A stretch of 5,000 nucleotides of DNA from NCBI GenBank assembly GCA_040905265.1, contig JBBDRW010000119.1, positions 1-5,000 on the forward strand. The letters are read 5' to 3'. Under the pieces are notes generated by a model, which worked only from the letters and a program-made list of their open reading frames with translations, had not been told where the DNA came from and searched no databases. Origin of the DNA: JBBDRW01 sp040905265. GTDB lineage: Bacteria > Bacteroidota > Rhodothermia > Balneolales > Balneolaceae. A program made the position numbers and the translations under genes. This document shows, one piece after another, positions 1-5,000 of this stretch. The first letter of the stretch is position 1, and the number at the start of each line of letters is the position of its first letter.

Positions 1-1305
1 GGCCCCCGTTCGGCCGTTTTCGCCCCGGTGAAGGATCTCGGCCTGATCGTAGTGGACGAAGAACACGATGCCTCCTACAAACAGTTCGACCCGGCTCCCA
101 GATACCATGCACGGGATGTGGCGATCATGCGGGCCCATATGGAAAAGGCAGTGGTGGTGATGGGTTCGGCAACCCCGTCGATGATCTCCCTGCAGGGTGT
201 GAAGGTGAAGAAACATACTTTGCTTCAACTTCCGGGGCGTCCGGCCGGAGAGTTGCCGGAGGTGAAGGTATTTGACCTGAAACACTACCGCTCTGCCATG
301 CGCGGGCCGTTGACCGTAGGGCTTTTTGAAGCGATTGAACAAGCCTTGAAGAAGAAGGAGCAGATCATCCTGCTCTACAACCGGCGTGGCTTCGCCTCCT
401 ATCTTCAGTGTGAAGAGTGTGGCCATATTCCCCAAAGCCCTGACTGCTCAGTCAGCCTCACCTATCACAAAAAGAAGAACATGCTTCTCTGCCACTACAG
501 CGGATATGCCCGGAAGGCCGATACCCGATGTGAGAACTGTGGCTCGGAGGAAGTGGTGGCCAAGGGGAGCGGAACCCAGCAGGTTGAAGAGAGTATCGCC
601 GAACTGTTTCCTGACGCCCGGCTGCTGCGAATGGATCGTGATACGACGTCCGGCAAGTACGCTCACCGGGAGATTTATGAGCAGTTCCTGGAGGGCGGTG
701 CCGATATCCTGATCGGTACGCAGCTTGTCTCAAAAGGGCTCGACTTTCCCAATGTGACGGTCGTCGGGGTGCTTAGCGCCGAGACGGAGCTGGCGTTCCC
801 GTCCTTCCGCTCCGGGGAGCGAATGTACCAGCTTCTGAGCCAGGTGGCTGGCCGCGCCGGCCGTGGTACCAAAGCGGGGTTTGTCTATGTGCAGACCTGG
901 AAGCCGGAGCACCGGGCGATTCTCCACGCCCGGCAACATGATTTCTGGAGTTTTGCCAAGGAGGAACTCTCTGACCGGGAGATGCTCACCTACCCTCCTT
1001 TTTCCCGGATGATTGTATTCCATTTCAAGGGGAGTTCCTGGGCCCGGACGCAGATGGTCGCTGAAGCGTTTTGCAATGCGATGCGGGTGGAGACCTCGGA
1101 GTTTGCAGTTCTGGGACCTACTCCGTCCGTGATCGAGTGGATGCACGGCCTCTACCAGTGGGAAGCGCACTTCAAGATCAAACCGGAGCACAACGCAGGT
1201 GCCATTGAACGGCTCCTGAACCGGATCTTTACCCGCTACGAAAAAGAGAAACCGAAAGGAGCCGGGTCGGTCAGAATTACGGTGGATGTGGACGCGATTG
1301 AATAG
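1..1305 (+). CDS. priA: Primosomal protein N' (replication-restart helicase PriA), 5'-truncated by the window edge
   Basis: PriA is a superfamily 2 3'-5' DNA helicase that recognises stalled or abandoned replication forks and starts reloading of the replicative helicase. The reading frame is open from base 1, so the gene begins upstream; the GTG at 28 is internal (GPRSAVFAPVKDLG is typical PriA sequence before the Walker B box). About 434 residues remain of a usual 730-830; the DNA-binding N-terminus and Walker A are missing. Counting from base 1, visible motifs are DEEH (19-22), GSATPS (55-60), YNRRGF before the zinc module, GSGTQ (189-193), IGTQLVSKGLDFP (from 238), QVAGRAGRG (281-289) and YPPFSR in the C-terminal domain. 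In the zinc module, cysteines stand at 137, 140, 149, 164, 177 and 180, but the two other expected ligands are Ser146 and Ser167. No frameshift is seen. A same-strand gene, scpB, follows 72 bases later. Identification is secure. Confidence 0.97.
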   Translation, partial: GPRSAVFAPVKDLGLIVVDEEHDASYKQFDPAPRYHARDVAIMRAHMEKAVVVMGSATPSMISLQGVKVKKHTLLQLPGRPAGELPEVKVFDLKHYRSAMRGPLTVGLFEAIEQALKKKEQIILLYNRRGFASYLQCEECGHIPQSPDCSVSLTYHKKKNMLLCHYSGYARKADTRCENCGSEEVVAKGSGTQQVEESIAELFPDARLLRMDRDTTSGKYAHREIYEQFLEGGADILIGTQLVSKGLDFPNVTVVGVLSAETELAFPSFRSGERMYQLLSQVAGRAGRGTKAGFVYVQTWKPEHRAILHARQHDFWSFAKEELSDREMLTYPPFSRMIVFHFKGSSWARTQMVAEAFCNAMRVETSEFAVLGPTPSVIEWMHGLYQWEAHFKIKPEHNAGAIERLLNRIFTRYEKEKPKGAGSVRITVDVDAIE

Positions 1306-1315
1306 AATTCTGCCC

Positions 1316-1347
1316 TTTGCCTTCCGGTTACTGAATACGTACCTTTC
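1316..1347 (+). promoter_or_regulatory. Possible Bacteroidota-type promoter upstream of scpB
   Basis: TTTG at 1316-1319 and TACCTTTC at 1340-1347 are separated by 20 bases. This resembles the Bacteroidota sigma factor consensus TTTG (about -33) and TAnnTTTG (about -7), with one mismatch at the last base. Transcription would begin near 1353-1355, some 25 bases before the scpB start. The host lineage is only inferred, the motif is short, and no terminator is visible after priA, so readthrough from priA is an alternative. Confidence 0.25.
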
Positions 1348-1377
1348 CCTGTCCACTGCAGGCACATCACTTTGACA

Positions 1378-2220
1378 ATGATCGACTATCAATTTGTTGA
1401 CGGAACTCGGCTCATTTCGGTGATCGAGGCTCTTATTTTTTCCAGTCCCGACCCGATCTCCTGGGATCATCTGGCCGGGATTGTTGTGGAAGGTGAGGAT
1501 GAACTGAAACTGACCGAAGAGACTATCCGCCAGGTTGTAGATCAGCTGAACCGGCGCTATGACGAGAACGGGCTTGCATTCCGGATCGAAGAGGTCGGGG
1601 GCGGGTTTACGTTTGTCACACAGCCTAGATTTCATCCGTGGCTCAGTATTTTTCAACATGAAAACGCCTACCGGAAGTTGTCGCAGTCGGCCATCGAGAC
1701 TCTCGCTATTGTCGCCTACCGGCAGCCGATCACCAAGCCGGAAGTGGACCAGATCCGGGGTGTGGACTCGGGGTATATCCTTCGCCAGCTTCTGGAGAAG
1801 ATGCTTGTCCGGGTGTCAGGCCGGGCCGATTCGCCGGGAAAACCGCTCCTGTATAAAACCACTGACCACTTTCTGAAACATTTCGGGATCAATTCCGTTG
1901 ATGAACTTCCACGTCCGCGTGAAATTGAAGAGATCCTGAAGGATGATGATATGGCGGAACATCGGCAGCTGCTGATGGAGCGTCAGATGGAGCTGGAAGA
2001 GGAGGATGCCGATGATCTTTTGGATGAATTTCTGGAGAAGCGGAACAGGCCTGATGTGGAATCGGTGGTGGATCAAGGGGAAACCCCGGACGAGAATCCG
2101 CAGACGGAGATAGATTTGGATGAAGAAGAGAGTGGGCCTGAAACAACGGAAGAGATGAACCGTGCCGAGCATGAGGAGAGAAGTGATACAGAATCAGATT
2201 CCGGAGAGAAACCGGAATAA
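1378..2220 (+). CDS. scpB: Segregation and condensation protein B (ScpB) with long acidic C-terminal tail
   Basis: ScpB dimers bind the kleisin ScpA and regulate the SMC ATPase, which organises and segregates the chromosome in the cytoplasm. The 280-residue protein has the two winged-helix domains of the family: the first at about 10-85 (LISVIEALIFSSPDPIS), the second at about 95-175. The family signature ETLAIVAYRQPITKPEVDQI followed by RGV is at about 107-129, and the second domain ends with TTDHFLKHFGINSVDELP. After about residue 185 comes a ~96-residue tail with 39 Asp/Glu and about 9 Lys/Arg, predicted disordered; typical ScpB proteins are about 170-200 residues and lack most of this. 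I chose the ATG at 1378. A TTG at 1372 in the same frame would add two residues and sits 9 bases after a weak AGG (1360-1362), so it cannot be excluded. The next gene starts 25 bases downstream. scpB beside an rluB-type gene is a widespread arrangement. Confidence 0.95.
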   Translation: MIDYQFVDGTRLISVIEALIFSSPDPISWDHLAGIVVEGEDELKLTEETIRQVVDQLNRRYDENGLAFRIEEVGGGFTFVTQPRFHPWLSIFQHENAYRKLSQSAIETLAIVAYRQPITKPEVDQIRGVDSGYILRQLLEKMLVRVSGRADSPGKPLLYKTTDHFLKHFGINSVDELPRPREIEEILKDDDMAEHRQLLMERQMELEEEDADDLLDEFLEKRNRPDVESVVDQGETPDENPQTEIDLDEEESGPETTEEMNRAEHEERSDTESDSGEKPE

Positions 2221-2245
2221 CACGTTTTAAATTTTTTGGACAAAG

Positions 2246-3301
2246 ATGGATAAGAAGAAGAGGCCGGGCAGCAGAAGTCAGGAGAAAAGCCGACCGGGAA
2301 ATGGCAAATCGAACAGAGGCGGTTCCCGAAGTGGCCGTTCCGGGAGAAAGGATTCTGGACGGGATGAGGTTGGTAAACGGCCGTCCGGCAGCAAGAGAAC
2401 CGGAACCGGCCGGCCTGAACGAAGCAGCAGATCGAGCAGGCCCGGACAGAAACGGTCGGGCAGTTCCTCAACCCGTCAATCGACAGGAGCCAGCGGCCTG
2501 AAAAAAGCGAGACGCCCCAAACCCGGCAGCTCTTCCGGGGTCCGGCAGAAGGAGTACCTTCGGGAAGAGATCCGCATCAACAAGTATATCGCACACTCCG
2601 GCCTCTGTTCCCGCCGGGATGCGGATGAGTACATTTTACAGGGTAAGGTGTTCGTCAACGGTGAGAGGGTTACCGAACCTGGAGTGAAAGTGAAAGCCTC
2701 GGACCAGTTGGTGGTAGACGGCCAGCGTCTGTCTCTGGAGCCTTTTGTCTATATTCTTCTGAACAAGTCGAAAGATACAATCAGTACAACGGATGATGAA
2801 CGGGACCGGAATACGGTACTGGATGCCGTTGAGGAGGCGACCGGCTACCGGGTCTATCCGGTCGGGCGGCTTGACCGGGATACCATGGGGTTGCTGATCC
2901 TGACCAATGATGGAGATCTGGCACATCGGTTGATGCACCCGAGCTACCGGGTTCAAAAAGTGTACGAGGTAACGGCGGAACCGGCTATGAAAGACAGTCA
3001 GCTTGAACAGCTCGTGACCGGGGTTGAGCTCGAAGACGGCCCCGCCAGGGCATCTCAAATCCAGCGGGATCCGATGGATGCAGCTACCGTACAGATTTCG
3101 GTTTTTGAAGGGAGAAACCACCTGATTCGAAGGATGGTCTCTCATTTCGGATCGGAGGTCGTCAAACTCAAGCGTGTGCAGTATGCAGGGTTGACTGATA
3201 AAGATTTGCGGATGGGACGCTGGAGATTCCTTCAGGAGAAAGAGGTGAACAACCTTCGCAAACTGGTGAAACTTGACACGCTCGATTTTAATAAAAAATG
3301 A
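2246..3301 (+). CDS. rluB: RluB/RsuA-family rRNA pseudouridine synthase with basic N-terminal extension
   Basis: These enzymes isomerise a specific uridine in rRNA to pseudouridine; RluB acts on 23S rRNA helix 90 near the peptidyl transferase centre. The 351-residue protein has three parts. Residues 1-105 are low-complexity Ser/Gly/Arg/Lys/Pro sequence (about 31 Lys/Arg and 6 Asp/Glu in the first 100), probably disordered and RNA-binding. Residues about 109-160 form an S4 RNA-binding domain (INKYIAHSGLCSRRDADEYI). Residues about 165-345 form the catalytic domain, with VGRLDRDTMGLLILTNDGDL at 206-225, where Asp210 is the expected catalytic aspartate, and EGRNHLIRRM at 288-297. The start ATG follows an A/T-rich leader (TTTTAAATTTTTTGGACAAAG) without a good Shine-Dalgarno. 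No later start is compelling, and such extensions are familiar in Bacteroidota relatives. The stop overlaps the next start as ATGA. The family is certain; RluB rather than RsuA/RluE/RluF is inferred from the scpB neighbour and general sequence. Confidence 0.93.
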   Translation: MDKKKRPGSRSQEKSRPGNGKSNRGGSRSGRSGRKDSGRDEVGKRPSGSKRTGTGRPERSSRSSRPGQKRSGSSSTRQSTGASGLKKARRPKPGSSSGVRQKEYLREEIRINKYIAHSGLCSRRDADEYILQGKVFVNGERVTEPGVKVKASDQLVVDGQRLSLEPFVYILLNKSKDTISTTDDERDRNTVLDAVEEATGYRVYPVGRLDRDTMGLLILTNDGDLAHRLMHPSYRVQKVYEVTAEPAMKDSQLEQLVTGVELEDGPARASQIQRDPMDAATVQISVFEGRNHLIRRMVSHFGSEVVKLKRVQYAGLTDKDLRMGRWRFLQEKEVNNLRKLVKLDTLDFNKK

Positions 3302-4452
3302 TTCGAAGCTTTCTCATTTTCGTGATCCTTCTCTGGGCGATCCCGATCGCCCTTCCCGCCCAGATGCCGGTGCTGGTGGAGGACCCGGAGTTCCGACAGG
3401 CTGCCCAGGCAGCGATCGACTCTCTCTACAACCGGAAACCGGAAGCAGCACAGGAGCTGCTGAAACCCTGGATGAACGACTTGCCGGACCATCCCCTCTG
3501 GACTCTTTTTGATGCAATGGACTACTGGTGGGTCGTGCTGACGGATCTGTTTGACGAAAGCCATGACGATGAGTTAATGGCCCGGATGAACCGGGCTGAT
3601 TCTGAAGCATCAGAACTACTCGACCGGGAGCCGGACCATCCGGACGGATGGATCATCCGGGCCGTTGCGACGGGGTATATGGCACGGCAACTCTCTAACA
3701 GGAACCGCTGGCTGCCCAGTATCTACACAGCCCGAAAAGCTCAACATGCACACTCCAGGTTGGGAGAGGTAGCGCCGAACCTCGTGGACAACCTCTTTGC
3801 AGAGGGGCTCAAGAAGTATTATGCGGCGTATCTTCCGGAGGCGTATCCGGTTGTGCGGGCTGTATCCTGGCTCCTGCCATCGGGAGATAAGGAAGAGGGG
3901 CTTCGGCTGCTTGAGATCACCAGCCGTGAGGCGGTATTTGCCCGGCCTGAAGCGACCTACTTTCTGGGTAATATTCTGCTGAATTATGAAGAAGAGTACA
4001 ATCGGGCGGTCCCCTATTTTTCTGAACTGGTTGACCGTTATCCGGACAACAGCTACTACAGAAGGTTACAGGTTCGTGCTCTCTTTCACCAGGGGGCCGG
4101 ATATCTGGCCGAACAGGCGATCCGGGATGCCGTGGCCCACTGGGAGAGACATTCGTTGCCGGATATGGACGTCATGAAGGAGGAGTTGCTCTACTGGAGC
4201 GGCCGGATAAAGATGAGAGATCGTCAGTATCAGGCTGCTCTTGAAGAACTGAAGGAGAGTTTCGAATTGGGTAAATCCCTGCCCAATACCACGAACCGAT
4301 CGCTTCATCTGTTGAGTGGTTATCATGCCGGGATCGCGGCCGAGCGGTTGCAAGACCGGGATGCAGCGCGCAGCTACTATGAAGCGATTCTGGAGATGGA
4401 TGCAGAGCAGGATGTCCGCCGACGGGCACGGGACCGGCTGCGGGATTTGTAA
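3298..4452 (+). CDS. Secreted helical-repeat (TPR-like) protein of unknown function
   Basis: The 384-residue product begins with a clear signal peptide: MIRSF, a hydrophobic stretch LIFVILLWAIPIALP at about 6-20, and probable cleavage after Ala21 (ALPA/QMPV). There is no Cys at that point, so it is not a typical lipoprotein, and no later membrane segment is seen, so the mature protein is probably periplasmic or outer-membrane associated. The rest is alpha-helical with TPR-like units at about 33-62, 216-250 (PEATYFLGNILL, then AVPYFSELVDRYPDN), 297-326 (LYWSGRIKMRDRQYQAALEE) and 335-369 (AARSYYEAILEMD). The middle segment, about 168-215 (GLKKYYAAYLPEAYPVV, then PSGDKEEGLRLLEITSREAV), faintly recalls the IML2/TTC39 repeat proteins, which I treat only as a hint. 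It may scaffold other proteins. The ATG overlaps the upstream stop by four bases and lacks its own Shine-Dalgarno, suggesting translational coupling. It ends 110 bases before a convergent gene. I do not recognise a named family with confidence. Confidence 0.88.
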   Translation: MIRSFLIFVILLWAIPIALPAQMPVLVEDPEFRQAAQAAIDSLYNRKPEAAQELLKPWMNDLPDHPLWTLFDAMDYWWVVLTDLFDESHDDELMARMNRADSEASELLDREPDHPDGWIIRAVATGYMARQLSNRNRWLPSIYTARKAQHAHSRLGEVAPNLVDNLFAEGLKKYYAAYLPEAYPVVRAVSWLLPSGDKEEGLRLLEITSREAVFARPEATYFLGNILLNYEEEYNRAVPYFSELVDRYPDNSYYRRLQVRALFHQGAGYLAEQAIRDAVAHWERHSLPDMDVMKEELLYWSGRIKMRDRQYQAALEELKESFELGKSLPNTTNRSLHLLSGYHAGIAAERLQDRDAARSYYEAILEMDAEQDVRRRARDRLRDL

Positions 4453-4562
4453 CACTTTTTTCATTGCCAGCACGAAAAAAATATCTCTTCGACAACCCTG
4501 ATATCGCACCGTTGAGAGGAGTCTGGTAAACCTGCCCTGATTCGGTTTCAGTATTCGGCAGG
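4453..4562. other. Convergent intergenic spacer
   Basis: This spacer separates two genes that point toward each other and contains no credible ORF. A run of six T (4456-4461) starts three bases after the TPR gene stop but lacks a convincing GC-rich hairpin directly before it. TTTTTTC (4456-4462) can pair with GAAAAAA (4474-4480) around an 11-base loop. On the - strand a run of seven T (complement of 4475-4481) is preceded by a weak ATATC/GATAT stem (4481-4485 with 4500-4504). These may be poor bidirectional termination signals. The more substantial inverted repeat at 4529-4564 is listed separately. Confidence 0.5.
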
Positions 4563-4564
4563 TT
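4529..4564 (-). terminator. Inverted repeat at the 3' end of the - strand gene; possible weak terminator
   Basis: AACCTGCC (4529-4536) and GGCAGGTT (4557-4564) are perfect 8-base inverted repeats. The 20-base loop can fold further, with CTGA (4537-4540) pairing to TCAG (4548-4551), leaving a 5-base bulge. On the - strand the hairpin begins within the stop codon of the NRDE-family gene (4563-4565) and is followed by only three T, so it is a weak intrinsic terminator at best. It could instead limit readthrough between the convergent genes or protect an mRNA 3' end. Confidence 0.35.
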
Positions 4565-4582
4565 ATGAATCCCGAAACCGAA
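4541..4582. repeat. Second inverted repeat, interleaved with the first
   Basis: TTCGGTTTC (4541-4549) and GAAACCGAA (4574-4582) are a perfect 9-base inverted repeat with 24 bases between the arms. The left arm lies inside the loop of the 4529-4564 hairpin, and the right arm lies beyond it, within the last codons of the - strand gene. The two stems are therefore either mutually exclusive or could form together as an H-type pseudoknot. Part of the right arm is constrained by coding (…RFRDS), so chance is possible. Confidence 0.45.
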
Positions 4583-5000
4583 AATCATACCCGTTTTCTT
4601 CGGTCACATTGTTTGTGCCAGGAGCAAAAACCCGTTCAACAAACCGCACTTCACCGTGATGGGTTACAAAGAGGAGGGTGGAACACCGGGTGCCGTAATC
4701 AGCCGTTTTGATGAAACAGGAGGAGACCGCCCTCTCCAACTCCGGCTCCAGTCCGGTGTCAGGAAGTTGCTCGGGCGGGAATCTCTCCTGATCGCTGAGC
4801 AAATGGAACAACTCATTTTCCGTTAGTTTCCCATTTTGGATGAGCTCTGAGAACCTCTTTTTGGCCCGTTCTACTTTTGGCCAGGGGGTGTTCAGAAAGG
4901 CGTTGCTGATTCCATGAATACCGGGTGTGATGCGATTCACGCTCTTTTCCCTGTTCGAGTAGTGACAGAGTGAAGAGAGAGTCCCTGCGATCAGATTGTA
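4563..5000 (-). CDS. NRDE/TANGO2-family protein (DUF833), C-terminal half, 5'-truncated by the window edge
   Basis: The frame stays open on the - strand to base 5000, giving 145 residues of a family usually about 250-280 long. The GTG at 4940-4938 is internal, because the residues upstream of it (YNLIAGTL… then YSNRE at 14-18) also match the family. Further hallmarks are GIHGISNAFLNTPWPKV (27-43), LPDTGLEPELER (79-90), YGTRCSTLLF (102-111) and VERVF (121-125). NRDE proteins have an N-terminal Cys-containing motif ending in ANRDE and are thought to have an Ntn-hydrolase-like fold; that part lies outside the window. The human relative TANGO2 has been linked to Golgi organisation and to lipid or haem handling, but the bacterial role is not established. 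The gene is convergent with the TPR-like gene and independent of the scpB group. Its stop codon falls in the arm of an inverted repeat. Confidence 0.92.
   Translation of the reverse strand, partial: YNLIAGTLSSLCHYSNREKSVNRITPGIHGISNAFLNTPWPKVERAKKRFSELIQNGKLTENELFHLLSDQERFPPEQLPDTGLEPELERAVSSCFIKTADYGTRCSTLLFVTHHGEVRFVERVFAPGTNNVTEENGYDFRFRDS

Noticed and set aside
28..30. GTG as the start of the PriA reading frame.
   Set aside because: The codons before it also encode typical PriA sequence, so the gene simply enters from outside the window.
730..1659. A 309-codon open frame on the - strand running antisense through the end of priA, the gap and the start of scpB.
   Set aside because: It lies opposite two unmistakable conserved genes, its protein has no recognisable domain and is rich in His/Arg/Pro as expected from reverse reading of GC-rich codons, and it has no plausible start context.
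2073..2471. A - strand open frame of 132 codons across the scpB/rluB junction.
   Set aside because: It is antisense to the Glu-rich tail and the Arg/Ser-rich extension; its Cys/Ser/Phe-rich composition is what those low-complexity codons give in reverse.
2246..2560. The possibility that the basic N-terminal extension of the pseudouridine synthase is an annotation artefact with a later true start.
   Set aside because: The frame is open throughout, begins with an ATG 25 bases after scpB, and similar Arg/Ser/Gly-rich extensions are familiar in related bacteria; no good internal start sits just before the S4 domain.
4456..4481. TTTTTTC…GAAAAAA as a bidirectional terminator.
   Set aside because: The stem is only A/T pairs plus one G/C pair, with an 11-base loop; too weak to call, though it may contribute to termination.
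4066..4588. Two overlapping - strand open frames (138 and 147 codons) opposite the end of the TPR-like gene.
   Set aside because: They are shadows of the + strand coding sequence, with no recognisable domains; one also overlaps the end of the NRDE-family gene in another frame.
4938..4940. GTG (- strand) as the start of a short 125-residue protein.
   Set aside because: Upstream in-frame residues to base 5000 match the NRDE/TANGO2 family, so this is the middle of a longer gene.

Overview
The window looks like ordinary chromosomal DNA from a bacterium of the Bacteroidota/Rhodothermota/Balneolota side of the tree. This placement is inferred from weak cues: start codons without clear Shine-Dalgarno sequences, A/T-rich leaders, one match close to the Bacteroidota promoter consensus, and a pseudouridine synthase with a long basic N-terminal extension. 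Base composition is GC-rich by eye (mid-fifties percent), and CGG is a favoured arginine codon. No tRNA, rRNA, CRISPR array, insertion sequence or integrase is visible. No gap between genes exceeds about 110 bases.

Layout. Four genes lie in a row on the + strand. (1) 1-1305 is the C-terminal ~434 residues of the replication-restart helicase PriA, cut by the left edge. (2) 1378-2220 is scpB, a subunit of the SMC-ScpA-ScpB chromosome-segregation complex, with a strongly acidic tail. (3) 2246-3301 is an RluB/RsuA-type 23S or 16S rRNA pseudouridine synthase with a ~105-residue basic, disordered N-terminal extension. (4) 3298-4452 is a secreted helical-repeat (TPR-like) protein of unknown role whose start codon overlaps the previous stop as ATGA. 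A convergent gene on the - strand, 4563-5000, is the C-terminal half of an NRDE/TANGO2-family protein cut by the right edge. The 110-base convergent spacer and the adjoining 3' end of that gene hold two interleaved inverted repeats.

How the genes fit together. scpB next to an rluB-type gene is a common bacterial arrangement, and the tight spacing (25 bases, then a 4-base overlap) suggests scpB-rluB-TPR are co-transcribed. The 72-base gap after priA may hold a promoter for this group. The genes span replication restart, chromosome organisation, ribosome modification and an envelope protein, so they do not form a single pathway.

The clearest oddity is in PriA: two of the eight conserved zinc-binding cysteines are serines, and both belong to the same predicted zinc site. 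I saw no evidence of a novel multi-gene system here; the remaining observations are modest.
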